From contig DDKB01000017.1 in the NCBI GenBank assembly GCA_002339675.1, forward strand, positions 124,001 through 188,000: a stretch of DNA of 64,000 nucleotides, in the 5' to 3' direction. Under the pieces are notes generated by a model. The model saw only the letters and a program-made list of their open reading frames with translations. It did no database searches and was not told the DNA's origin. Positions 16,083 through 24,612 of this stretch are shown here, piece by piece (the stretch's first letter is position 1; the number at the start of each line of letters is the position of its first letter). Source of the DNA: Stutzerimonas stutzeri. GTDB taxonomy: Bacteria > Pseudomonadota > Gammaproteobacteria > Pseudomonadales > Pseudomonadaceae. Made by a program: the position numbers and the translations under genes.

Positions 16083-17078
16083 TTACTCGGCCTTGTTGGA
16101 GGCGTCGGCGGCCTTGATCAGGTCAGCACCGATCTCGTTTTCGAACTTCTTCCAGACCGGCTGCATGGCTTCGCGCCACTTGGCACGCTCTTCCGGGCTC
16201 AGGACCAGAATCGAGGTGGTCTTGGCGTCGAGGATCTGCTGCTTGGCCTGCTTGTTCAGGTCATCAGCCTGCTTGTTCACCTCGGCGGTTACCTCTTCGA
16301 TGATTCCATTCAGTTCCGAGCGCACGTCGTCCGGCAGACCGTTCCAGAACTTGGTGTTGGTGATCAGCATGTAATCCAGCAAGCCGTGGTTCGACTCGGT
16401 GATGTGCTTCTGAACCTCGTGCATCTTCTGCGAGTAGATGTTCGAGTAGGGGTTCTCGGCACCGTTGACCACGCCAGTCTGCAGGCCCTGATAGACCTCG
16501 GCGAAGCTCATCTTGCGCGGGTTGGCGCGAACGGCCTTGAATTGCTCCTCGAGCACCTGAGACGCCTGGACGCGGAACTTCAGACCGCGCGCATCCTTCG
16601 GCTCGCGCAGCTCCTTATTGGCCGACAGCTGCTTCAGGCCGTTGTGCCAGTACGCCAGGCCGGTGATGTTCTTGTCGATCATCGAGGTCAGCAGGGCCTG
16701 GCCTTCGGCGCTCTTCTGGAAGCGGTCGACCGCGGCCATGTCGTCGAACAGGAACGGCAGATCGAATACCTGCAGTTTCTTGGTGTACTGCTCGAACTTG
16801 GCCAGCGAAGGCGCGATCAGCTGGACGTCGCCGAGCAACAGGGCTTCCATTTCCTTGCCGTCACCGAACAGCGAGGAGTTCGGGTAGACCTGGACCTCGA
16901 CCTTGCCGGGCAGACGCTCCTCGACCAGTTTCTTGAACATCAGTGCGCCCTGGCCTTTCGGCGTGCTGTCGGCGACCACGTGGGAGAACTTGATCACGAT
17001 CGGGTCAGCGGCTTGAGCCAGCGTGGCCATGCCGAGAGACAGGGCGCAGGCGAGCGCCGTGGCGGTCAGTTTGAACAT
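16083..17078 (-). CDS. dctP: TRAP C4-dicarboxylate-binding periplasmic receptor
   Basis: A 331-residue DctP-family receptor with a signal peptide (cut after about residue 23, AQA). Family features are FSHVVADSTPKGQGA, the substrate-binding Arg region GLKFRVQAS and the helix-breaking GAENPYSN. It should bind succinate, malate or fumarate. The leader carries AGAGGA as SD and AACAACAA running into the ATG. Transcription probably starts from the sigma-54 promoter at 17222-17237, activated by the adjacent dctBD pair. Confidence 0.92.
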   Translation of the reverse strand: MFKLTATALACALSLGMATLAQAADPIVIKFSHVVADSTPKGQGALMFKKLVEERLPGKVEVQVYPNSSLFGDGKEMEALLLGDVQLIAPSLAKFEQYTKKLQVFDLPFLFDDMAAVDRFQKSAEGQALLTSMIDKNITGLAYWHNGLKQLSANKELREPKDARGLKFRVQASQVLEEQFKAVRANPRKMSFAEVYQGLQTGVVNGAENPYSNIYSQKMHEVQKHITESNHGLLDYMLITNTKFWNGLPDDVRSELNGIIEEVTAEVNKQADDLNKQAKQQILDAKTTSILVLSPEERAKWREAMQPVWKKFENEIGADLIKAADASNKAE

Positions 17079-17085
17079 TGTTGTT
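17078..17085 (-). promoter_or_regulatory. Hfq/Crc-type motif at the dctP start
   Basis: The minus strand reads AACAACAA, an exact match to the AANAANAA catabolite-repression target, between the SD (AGAGGA) and the start codon and sharing the first A of the ATG. Binding of Hfq/Crc here would block initiation. Confidence 0.55.
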
Positions 17086-17221
17086 TTCCTCTTGTTGTGA
17101 AGTGAGCGGCCCGGTCGCGGGATCGCTCGGCTGTAACCAGCAAGACAAGTCTAGGCGCCTACGCAGAAAAGTCGCGACGCCAACGGCAGACAGATCCGAC
17201 CGGCTCATGGGGGTTAGCGGG

Positions 17222-17237
17222 AGCAAGTGCTGTGCCA
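17222..17237 (-). promoter_or_regulatory. Sigma-54 promoter of dctPQM
   Basis: The minus strand reads TGGCAC-N5-TTGCT: the -24 GG (in TGGCAC, 17237-17232) and the -12 GC (in TTGCT, 17226-17222) are correctly spaced. Start of transcription near 17210 would give a leader of about 130 nt. It is preceded by genes for a sigma-54 activator (dctD). Confidence 0.85.
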
Positions 17238-17461
17238 GAAGCGAAAGCGCCTGCCCCCTGGCCGCGGAGTTTACCGGGATGGTGGCAGAATGCTGACGAA
17301 TAATTCTCAGCCGTTGCGTCTAGCGCGCGGATTCCAGGTGGCGGCGGCGTGAGGGGGCTGCGCCGGTACCCTGTTGCCCGATGGGGTGCGCCGGGCGCGC
17401 CACGCCCGCTGACGCGTGCGGCCGGGAGGCATGCCGGCAGCATATGGCGGAAATCCGCCAG
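17238..17461 (-). promoter_or_regulatory. Upstream activator region of dctP
   Basis: This is the rest of the 383-bp gap between dctD and dctP. A near-perfect dyad, GCTGA (17292-17296) and TCAGC (17307-17311) around GAAT/ATTC, lies about 55 bp upstream of the -24 element, a plausible DctD site. A short hairpin (TGGCGGA/TCCGCCA, 17445-17460) directly follows the dctD stop but has no T-run. Confidence 0.4.
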
Positions 17462-18853
17462 CTAGTCGGCCTCATCCGGCGAGGATCCGCCAGCCTCATT
17501 GAATACCAGGCCGTGCTTGCGCAACTTGTCGTGCAGCGTCTTGCGCGGCAGGCCGAGGGCTTCGGCCACACTGCGCAGGGAGCCGTGCGGGCGCGCCAGT
17601 TCCGCGGCGATCAGGGCGCGCTCGAAGGCGTCGACCTGCTCGTTGAGCGTGGTGGCCCCCATGAGCGGGCTACTCTCGGCGTTCCGGGCCGGGTCGTCGA
17701 GGCCCAGATCCAGGCCCAGTGCGAAGCGCTCGGCGGTGTTCTGCAATTCACGCACATTGCCGGGCCAGGCATGGCGCAGCAGCTGCGCGCGCTGCTCCGG
17801 ACGCACTTCGCGGATCGGCAGGCCGTGGCGACTGGCAGCGGTTTCGGCGAAGTGTTGGAACAGGAACAGCAGGTCCTCGCTGCGCTCGCGCAACGGCGGA
17901 ATGCGCAATGGCGCGACGTTGAGCCGGTAGTACAGATCGGCGCGGAAGCGGCCCTGGTCGGCGGCCTGGCGCAGGTCTTCCTTGGTCGCGGCGATGACGC
18001 GGATGTCCAACGCGATGGACTGGTTGCCGCCGAGGCGCTCGACCACCCGTTCCTGCAGCATGCGCAGCAGCTTGACCTGCACGTCCAGGCTCATGCTCTC
18101 GATCTCGTCGAGGAACAGGGTGCCGCCGTTGGCGAACTCGAACTTGCCGATGCGGCGCTTCTGCGCGCCGGTGAAGGCGCCGGCCTCGTGGCCGAAGAGC
18201 TCGCTCTCGACCACCGACTCGGCCAGGGCGCCGGCATTGATCGCGACGAAGGGGCCGCTGCGGCGGCTGGACAGGTCGTGCAGCGCCCGCGCGACCACCT
18301 CCTTGCCGGCGCCGGTTTCACCCAGGATCAGCACGTCGGCCTGGGTGCCGGCGAGGGCACCGATCTGCTCGCGCAATCGCTGCATGGCCGGCGACTGGCC
18401 GAGCAGGCGGGTCGACAGCTGCTGGCGGTCGGCCAGGGCCAGGCGCAGGCTGCGGTTGTCCAGCACCAGCTGGCGCAGGGCCAGGGCGCGGCGCACACCG
18501 TCGAGCAGGTCTTCGCTGGGGAAGGGTTTTTCCAGGAAGTCATAGGCGCCGGCGCGCATGGCCTGAACGGCGAGCTGGATGTCGCCGTGGCCGGTGATCA
18601 GCAACACCGGCAGCTCGCTGTCCAGCGCATGCAGCTGCTGCTGCAGCTCGAGCCCATCGAGCCCGGGCATGCGGATGTCGCTGACCACCACCCCGGGCCA
18701 GTCCCGCGGCAGCATCTGCGTCAGGCCACGCGCATCGCCCAGACTCAGCACCCGCAGGCCGGCGAGGTCGAGGGTCTGGCTAAGCGCCTGGCGCAAGTGC
18801 AGGTCGTCGTCGATCAGGACCACCTGGTACTGCGGGTCGATCTGGCTGGTCAT
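17462..18853 (-). CDS. dctD: Sigma-54-dependent C4-dicarboxylate response regulator
   Basis: A 463-residue NtrC-class activator. The receiver domain (about 9-120) has phospho-acceptor Asp59 in VVVSDIRMPG. The AAA+ domain has Walker A GETGAGKE (178-185) and the sigma-54 contact loop GAFTGA (225-230). A Fis-type helix-turn-helix lies near the end (LRSVAEALGLPRKTLHDKLR). It is partner to dctB, one base apart, and is expected to drive the sigma-54 promoter of dctPQM. Confidence 0.93.
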   Translation of the reverse strand: MTSQIDPQYQVVLIDDDLHLRQALSQTLDLAGLRVLSLGDARGLTQMLPRDWPGVVVSDIRMPGLDGLELQQQLHALDSELPVLLITGHGDIQLAVQAMRAGAYDFLEKPFPSEDLLDGVRRALALRQLVLDNRSLRLALADRQQLSTRLLGQSPAMQRLREQIGALAGTQADVLILGETGAGKEVVARALHDLSSRRSGPFVAINAGALAESVVESELFGHEAGAFTGAQKRRIGKFEFANGGTLFLDEIESMSLDVQVKLLRMLQERVVERLGGNQSIALDIRVIAATKEDLRQAADQGRFRADLYYRLNVAPLRIPPLRERSEDLLFLFQHFAETAASRHGLPIREVRPEQRAQLLRHAWPGNVRELQNTAERFALGLDLGLDDPARNAESSPLMGATTLNEQVDAFERALIAAELARPHGSLRSVAEALGLPRKTLHDKLRKHGLVFNEAGGSSPDEAD

Positions 18854-18854
18854 G

Positions 18855-20654
18855 CTAGTCCTCGCTGGGAAAGGCGACCCCGGGGTCGGCGCAACGCAAG
18901 AAGAGGCTGAGCTGGGCGCCGCCGTCGGGGTGGTTGCCGAGGGTCAGTTCGCCGCCCAGGGCGCGCGTCAGGGTATCGCAGATGGCCAGGCCGAGGCCCA
19001 GGCCCTGGGCGCTGGTCTTGGTGGTGAAGAAGGGTTCGCGGGCGCGCTCGAGGGCGGTTTCGGTGAACCCTGGACCGTTGTCGCGCAGGGTCAGCAGCAC
19101 GCCGTCGCCCTGGCGCTCGGCACGCAGCCAGATGCGGCGCACCGGTGCCCGTTCGTTGAGCGCGTCCAGGGCGTTGGCCAGCAGGTTGGAAAGAATCTGG
19201 CGCAACCGCGTCTCGCCGGCCTGTACCCACAGCGTGGCGTCCGGCAGGTCGCGAATCAGCTCGACGCCCATGGCCTGCCTGCGCTTGGCCAGCAGCGCCA
19301 GCGCGTCGTCCAGCGCCGGCTGCAAGGCCACCCGCTCTGGTGCATGCCGGTCGCGCCGGGCGAAGGCGCGCAGGTGAGCAATGATCGAGGCCATGCGCGC
19401 GGTCAGGTCGCTGATCAGCCTGAGGTTGTCGCGGGCCTCCTCGTTGCGCTGGTGGTCGAGCAGCACGCCGGCGTTGTCGGCGTAGCTGCGGATCGCCGCC
19501 AGCGGCTGGTTGAGTTCGTGGCTGATGCTGGCCGACATGGTGCCCAGCGCCGACAGCTTGCCGGCCTGGAGCAGTTCGTCCTGGGCGCGGACCAGTTCCT
19601 GCTGGGCCTGCTCGCGTTCCAGCACTTCTTCCTTGAGGCGGCTGTTCAGCGCCTCCAGGTCCTGGGTGCGCTCCTGGACGCGGCGCTCGAGTTGCTGCCG
19701 CGCCTTGGCATCCAGGGCGATACGTTCCAGGTAGTGACGGCGGCGTTGCATCAGCAGGCCGAGCAGCAGCAACAGCGCGGCGAGGGTCGCCGCGCCGATG
19801 GCCACCACGGTTTGCACAGGGCGTTTGACGAGGCTGATCGGCGCCAGGATGCGCACCGTCCAGCCGGTCTCCTTCAGTTCGCGGCTCTGGATCAGCCAGG
19901 CGTCGATGTCGAGGGTCAGCAGGCGCGGATCGAGGGTCGGGTAGGGCCGTTCGGAGGCGATCTGCTCGCGTTCGTCGGCGTCCAGTGCGCGGCTGGCGCG
20001 GAATCGCCAGTCGGGCCGCGAGGTGAGGATCACCACGCCGAAGGCATCGGTGACCATCAGCTGCTCGGGCGTGCTGCCCCAGAGCGTCTCGGTGTGGTCC
20101 AGGTCGACCTTGACGACCAGCACGCCGAGCGTGGCGTTGCCATCGCGCACCGCCGCACCGAAGTAGTAGCCGCGCTTGCCCGAGGTCGTGCCGAGGCCGA
20201 AGAAGCGCCCCAGATGCCCGGCCATGGCTTCGCGGAAGTACGGACGGAAGGCGAAGTTGCGCCCGACGAAGCTGTCTTCGTCGTTCCAGTTGGAGGCGGC
20301 GAGGGTGTTGCCGTCAGGCGCCATCAGGTAGATGACATCGGCGCCGGTTTCCTTGCGCAACTGGTCCAGCAGCCGGTTGGCCTGGTCCTTGGCAGCCGGG
20401 CTGTCGGGCTCGCGCAGGGCGGTGCGCAGCGTCGGCAGGTCACCGAGGATGCGTGGCAGCACCTCGTAGCGGCGCAGCGAGCCGAGCAGGTTGGCGACAT
20501 AGAGATCGAGTGTCTGGCGGTTCTGCTCGATCAGCTCGTTGCTGTAATAGCGTTCGGCCAGTTGCTGCAACGGCCACAGCAGCGGCGCGAGCAACAGCGC
20601 GAGCAACGCCAGGTTGCGCCAGCGCGGGCGGCGGGGAGCGTGGGATGATGTCAT
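18855..20654 (-). CDS. dctB: C4-dicarboxylate sensor histidine kinase
   Basis: A 599-residue membrane sensor kinase. Membrane segments at about 13-30 and 283-302 flank a periplasmic double-PAS (dCache-like) sensor. A coiled coil at about 310-365 precedes the H-box SASISHELNQP with His379. The N and G boxes are NLLANALDAL and GLGLGLAI. It matches DctB in length and order. It starts at ATG 20654, 73 bp after rmlD ends on the same strand, so some read-through from the rhamnose operon is possible. Confidence 0.92.
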   Translation of the reverse strand: MTSSHAPRRPRWRNLALLALLLAPLLWPLQQLAERYYSNELIEQNRQTLDLYVANLLGSLRRYEVLPRILGDLPTLRTALREPDSPAAKDQANRLLDQLRKETGADVIYLMAPDGNTLAASNWNDEDSFVGRNFAFRPYFREAMAGHLGRFFGLGTTSGKRGYYFGAAVRDGNATLGVLVVKVDLDHTETLWGSTPEQLMVTDAFGVVILTSRPDWRFRASRALDADEREQIASERPYPTLDPRLLTLDIDAWLIQSRELKETGWTVRILAPISLVKRPVQTVVAIGAATLAALLLLLGLLMQRRRHYLERIALDAKARQQLERRVQERTQDLEALNSRLKEEVLEREQAQQELVRAQDELLQAGKLSALGTMSASISHELNQPLAAIRSYADNAGVLLDHQRNEEARDNLRLISDLTARMASIIAHLRAFARRDRHAPERVALQPALDDALALLAKRRQAMGVELIRDLPDATLWVQAGETRLRQILSNLLANALDALNERAPVRRIWLRAERQGDGVLLTLRDNGPGFTETALERAREPFFTTKTSAQGLGLGLAICDTLTRALGGELTLGNHPDGGAQLSLFLRCADPGVAFPSED

Positions 20655-20727
20655 GCGGGTGCGCCTGTGGGTCGGGCGCCATTATGCACGTTCGGCGGGT
20701 CTCGGGCGGCAGGCGCTGCCGGCCGGA

Positions 20728-21636
20728 TCAGGCGCTGCGGCTCACCGGCGCAGGGTCCGTCTGCTGGTCGGCGGTGCTGGCCAGGCATTGCTGCAGGCCG
20801 CTGCGCCAGTCCGGCAGGTCGATCCGCCAGTCGCGTTGCAGGCGCGAGCAGTCCAGCGACGAGTTCAGCGGGCGCTGGGCGGCGGTGGGGTAGTCCACCG
20901 CGGCGATTGGCGTGACCCGCGCACGCAACCGGCCCTGGCGCTGCAAGTGTTCGGCGATGGCGCAGGCGAAGCCGTACCAGGAGGTTTCGCCGGTGGCGGT
21001 CAGGTGATAGAGCCCGGTGGGTCGACTGGCGCCTTCGCGCCACTGGCGCACCCATTGGGCTGTGACCTCGGCCAGGGTACCGGTCCAGGTCGGCGCGCCG
21101 GTCTCGTCGGCCACGACCGACAGCGCGTCGCGCTCCTGCAGCAGGCGCTGCATGGTGAGCAGGAAGTTGCCCCCCTGCAGCGAGTAGACCCAGCTGGTGC
21201 GCAGGATCAGGTGGTCGCCACCCACCGCCTGGATCGCCTGCTCGCCGGCCAGCTTGCTGGCGCCGTAGACGTTCAGCGGGGCGGGCTGGTCATCCTCGGT
21301 ATAGGGGCCCGGCTTGCGTCCGTCGAAGACGTAGTCGGTGGAGTAGTGGAGCAGTGGCGCACCAAGGGCCGCGGCCTCCTCGGCGAGCACGCCGGGGGCA
21401 GTCGCGTTGATGGCGAAGGCGCGGTCGCGCTCGCGCTCGGCCTGGTCCACGGCAGTGTAGGCTGCCGCGTTGATGATCAGGTCCGGGCGCAGCAGCCGCA
21501 CTTGCTGACGGATCTGTGTCGGCTCGGCGAGGTCCATCAGCCTGTGGCCCAGCGCGAGCACCTTGCCTTCACCGGCAAGCGCGCGCTGCAGGGCTTGGGA
21601 CAGCTGCCCGGTGCTGCCGGTGATGAGGATCTTCAT
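20728..21636 (-). CDS. rmlD: dTDP-4-dehydrorhamnose reductase
   Basis: A 302-residue short-chain-dehydrogenase-type protein that performs the last step of dTDP-L-rhamnose synthesis. It has the nucleotide motif GSTGQLSQAL near the N-terminus, the serine/threonine region YSTDYVFDG and the catalytic YGASK. It is the last of four genes (order B-A-C-D) and overlaps rmlC by 4 bp. Confidence 0.94.
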   Translation of the reverse strand: MKILITGSTGQLSQALQRALAGEGKVLALGHRLMDLAEPTQIRQQVRLLRPDLIINAAAYTAVDQAERERDRAFAINATAPGVLAEEAAALGAPLLHYSTDYVFDGRKPGPYTEDDQPAPLNVYGASKLAGEQAIQAVGGDHLILRTSWVYSLQGGNFLLTMQRLLQERDALSVVADETGAPTWTGTLAEVTAQWVRQWREGASRPTGLYHLTATGETSWYGFACAIAEHLQRQGRLRARVTPIAAVDYPTAAQRPLNSSLDCSRLQRDWRIDLPDWRSGLQQCLASTADQQTDPAPVSRSA

Positions 21637-22178
21637 GGGAAGAGTTCAGCCTCGCTGAGGACGCGGCCGTCGAGGTCTTTCTGCGACAGCTGGGGCGGCT
21701 CGGTAAAGGGCCAGTCGATGCCGATCTGCGGGTCGTTCCAGAGCAGCGAGCGCTCATGGGCCGGCGCATAGTAATCGGTGGTTTTGTACAGGAACTCGGC
21801 ACTCTCGCTGAGCACCACGAAGCCGTGCGCGAAGCCCTCCGGGATCCACAGCTGGCGGTGATTCTCCGCGCTCAGGCGGACGCCAACCCAGCGACCGAAG
21901 CTCGGCGAGCTGCGGCGCAGATCGACCGCGACGTCGAACACTTCCCCGGCCACCACGCGCACCAGTTTTCCCTGCGGTTGCTGGATCTGGTAGTGCAGCC
22001 CGCGCAGCACGCCGCGCTGGGACTTGGAGTGGTTGTCCTGAACGAACTGGCGCTTGAGCCCCGTGGCGGCCTCGAAGGCGGCCGCGTTGAAGCTCTCGTA
22101 GAAGAACCCGCGCTCGTCACCGAAGACCTTGGGCTCGATGATCAGCACCTCGGGGATGGCGGTTTCGATGACCTTCAT
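21633..22178 (-). CDS. rmlC: dTDP-4-dehydrorhamnose 3,5-epimerase
   Basis: A 181-residue cupin epimerase of normal length. It has DERGFFYESF, VLRGLHYQ (catalytic His), GEVFDVAVDLR and WIPEGFAHGF. It converts dTDP-4-keto-6-deoxyglucose to the L-rhamno form. ATGA overlaps join it to rmlA upstream and rmlD downstream, so the operon is translationally coupled. Confidence 0.95.
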   Translation of the reverse strand: MKVIETAIPEVLIIEPKVFGDERGFFYESFNAAAFEAATGLKRQFVQDNHSKSQRGVLRGLHYQIQQPQGKLVRVVAGEVFDVAVDLRRSSPSFGRWVGVRLSAENHRQLWIPEGFAHGFVVLSESAEFLYKTTDYYAPAHERSLLWNDPQIGIDWPFTEPPQLSQKDLDGRVLSEAELFP

Positions 22179-23047
22179 GCGTCTTCACCGGCCAGCTTGA
22201 ACAGATACTGGCCATAGCCGGTCTTGCCCAGGGCATCGGCGCGGCGCAGCAACTGCTCACGGTCGATCCACTTGTGCTGATAGGCGATCTCCTCCAGGCA
22301 GGCGACCTTCAGGCCCTGGCGGTGCTCGATGGTCTGCACGTACTGCGAGGCCTCGAGCAGGCTGTCGTGGGTGCCGGTGTCGAGCCAGGCGAAGCCACGG
22401 CCGAACCGCTCGACATTGAGGTCGCCACGCTTGAGATAGGCCATGTTGACATCGGTGATCTCTAGCTCGCCGCGCGGCGAGGGCTTGATCGACTTGGCGA
22501 TCTCGATCACGTCGTTGTCGTAGAAATACAGGCCGGTCACCGCGTAGCTGGACTTCGGCTTCTTTGGCTTTTCTTCGATCGACAGGGCCTTGCCGCTCTC
22601 GTCGAAGTCGATCACGCCGAAGCGCTCCGGGTCCTTGACCCAGTAACCGAACACCGTGGCGCCCGACGCCTGGCGCGAGGCGCGCTGCAGCTTCTCGGTG
22701 AAGTGCTGGCCGTGGAAGATGTTGTCGCCGAGGATCAGGCACACCGAGTCGTCGCCGATGAACTCTTCACCGATCAGGAAGGCCTGCGCCAGGCCGTCCG
22801 GCGAAGGCTGCTCGGCATAGCTGAAGTTGACCCCGAACTGGCTGCCGTCACCTAGCAAATTCTTGTACTGCGGCAGGTCCTGCGGGGTGGAGATGACCAG
22901 GATGTCGCGGATCCCGGCCAGCATCAGCACCGAGATCGGGTAATAGGCCATCGGCTTGTCGTAGATCGGCAGCAGCTGCTTGGATACGCCCAGGGTGATG
23001 GGGTGCAGGCGGGTGCCGGAGCCCCCCGCCAGGATGATTCCTTTCAT
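22175..23047 (-). CDS. rmlA: Glucose-1-phosphate thymidylyltransferase
   Basis: A 290-residue nucleotidyltransferase making dTDP-glucose. The N-terminal GGSGTRLHP nucleotide motif, KQLLPIYDKPM, LGDNIFHG and EITDVNMAYL are as in RmlA. It overlaps rmlB by 4 bp. Length and motifs are complete. Confidence 0.95.
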   Translation of the reverse strand: MKGIILAGGSGTRLHPITLGVSKQLLPIYDKPMAYYPISVLMLAGIRDILVISTPQDLPQYKNLLGDGSQFGVNFSYAEQPSPDGLAQAFLIGEEFIGDDSVCLILGDNIFHGQHFTEKLQRASRQASGATVFGYWVKDPERFGVIDFDESGKALSIEEKPKKPKSSYAVTGLYFYDNDVIEIAKSIKPSPRGELEITDVNMAYLKRGDLNVERFGRGFAWLDTGTHDSLLEASQYVQTIEHRQGLKVACLEEIAYQHKWIDREQLLRRADALGKTGYGQYLFKLAGEDA

Positions 23048-24114
23048 GCGTTCTCCAGCGCGCCGAGGCGCTCACGTTGATAGCTGCCGTCCTGAACGCG
23101 ACGGCACCATTCGAGGTTGTCCAGGTACCACTGCACGGTCTTGCGCAGGCCGGTCTGGAAGGTTTCCTGCGGGACCCAGCCGAGCTCGCGTTCGATCTTG
23201 CTGGCGTCAATGGCGTAGCGCAGGTCGTGGCCGGGGCGGTCCTTGACGAAGGTGATGAGGTCTTCGAAACGCCCGAGGCCGGCCGGCTTGCGCGGCGCCA
23301 GCTCTTCGAGCAGGGCGCAGATGCCGCGCACCACGTCGATGTTCTGCTGCTCGTTGTGGCCGCCGATGTTGTAGGTCTCGCCGACCTTGCCTTCGCTGAC
23401 CACCTTGAACAGCGCACGGGCATGATCTTCGACGAACAGCCAGTCGCGCACCTGGGTCCCGTTGCCGTAGACCGGCAGCGGCTTGCCATCCAGCGCATTG
23501 AGGATCACCAGCGGGATCAGCTTTTCGGGGAAGTGATAGGGCCCGTAGTTGTTCGAGCAGTTGGTGATCAGCACCGGCAACCCGTAGGTACGCTGCCAGG
23601 CGCGGACCAGATGGTCCGAGGAGGCCTTGCTCGCCGAATAGGGCGAGCTGGGCGCGTAGGGCGTGGTTTCGGTGAACAGGTCGTCGACGCCGTGCAGGTC
23701 GCCGTAGACCTCGTCGGTGGAGATATGGTGGAAGCGGAAGGCTTCGCGGCGGCCGGCCGGCAGGCTTTGCCAGTAGGCGCGGGCGGCTTCGAGCAGCTGA
23801 TAGGTGCCGACGATGTTGGTCTGGATGAATTCCGCCGGGCCGTCGATGGAACGGTCCACGTGCGATTCGGCGGCCAGGTGCATGATGGCGTCCGGCTGGA
23901 ATTCCAGCAGGGCCTCGCCGACCCGTTCACGGTCGGCGATGTCGGCCTGAAGGAACTGATAACGGTCGCTGTCCTGCACCGCGGCCAGCGACTCGAGGTT
24001 ACCGGCGTAGGTCAGCTTGTCCAGGTTCAGGACGCTGTGCTCGGTGTCGTGGATCAGATGGCGGATCAGAGCAGAGCCGATGAATCCGGCTCCGCCGGTT
24101 ACGAGAATGCGCAT
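23044..24114 (-). CDS. rmlB: dTDP-glucose 4,6-dehydratase
   Basis: A 356-residue extended SDR. It has GGAGFIGSAL for NAD binding, the STDEVYG catalytic acid/base pair and YSASKAS. ATG 24114 gives the standard start (MRILVTGG); the frame is open upstream to 24531, but that part reads through the promoter region. It is the first gene of the rhamnose operon that supplies LPS, rhamnolipid or exopolysaccharide synthesis. Confidence 0.95.
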   Translation of the reverse strand: MRILVTGGAGFIGSALIRHLIHDTEHSVLNLDKLTYAGNLESLAAVQDSDRYQFLQADIADRERVGEALLEFQPDAIMHLAAESHVDRSIDGPAEFIQTNIVGTYQLLEAARAYWQSLPAGRREAFRFHHISTDEVYGDLHGVDDLFTETTPYAPSSPYSASKASSDHLVRAWQRTYGLPVLITNCSNNYGPYHFPEKLIPLVILNALDGKPLPVYGNGTQVRDWLFVEDHARALFKVVSEGKVGETYNIGGHNEQQNIDVVRGICALLEELAPRKPAGLGRFEDLITFVKDRPGHDLRYAIDASKIERELGWVPQETFQTGLRKTVQWYLDNLEWCRRVQDGSYQRERLGALENA

Positions 24115-24339
24115 GATTGAGAGGCTTCCTTGGCGCGCTACAGAGCAACAGGCTCTTGGCATGTCGGCTGGATAGACCCGGCTGTCGATCAAAAATTCCC
24201 GGTCTGGCGGACAGGGGCGAGGGTTTAATCCCCAGCGCATGGTCCGTCTGTTCGCCCTGCGGCTGCGCTGCACGACGGCAGGTGGCGACTTAGACAGATT
24301 TGGGTAATATCCGTCGACCTCACCACCGGTAGCAATGGA

Positions 24340-24612
24340 ATGCACAACCGTCACGCGCAACTCGCCGAGTTGCTGAACCAGACCGCACAGGGCGTCGGAC
24401 AGCTGTCCGAGGCGCTTACGGCATTTTCCCTCGAGCTGATGGCCAGTGACGACCCGGCCGTGCGCATTGCCAGCCGGCGCATGCTGGCGCGCATAGCGAT
24501 GGTGCGGCCACTGGCCGACGCACTGTTGCACGCCCGGGACGACGTCGAGTCGGACACTGCAGCGCTTGCGACAACAGATGCGGGCAGCACCGAACCGCCC
24601 GTCTCCGGCTAG
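24340..24612 (+). CDS. Small hypothetical protein
   Basis: A 90-residue soluble, mostly helical protein (MHNRHAQLAELLNQTAQG...) that I do not recognise. Its core is alanine- and leucine-rich with regular heptad-like spacing, and the tail is acidic and Ser/Thr/Pro-rich. It is divergent from rmlB across 225 bp, and its stop (24610-24612) abuts the convergent stop of the ABC permease with no gap. The steady GC-type codon use supports a real gene, but its function is unknown. Confidence 0.5.
   Translation: MHNRHAQLAELLNQTAQGVGQLSEALTAFSLELMASDDPAVRIASRRMLARIAMVRPLADALLHARDDVESDTAALATTDAGSTEPPVSG

Noticed and set aside
18579..20648. 689-codon plus-strand open frame opposite dctB
   Set aside because: It runs antisense to dctB and the end of dctD. 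Its composition (Gly/Gln/Val/Arg) is that of a GC shadow, and there is no ribosome-binding site.
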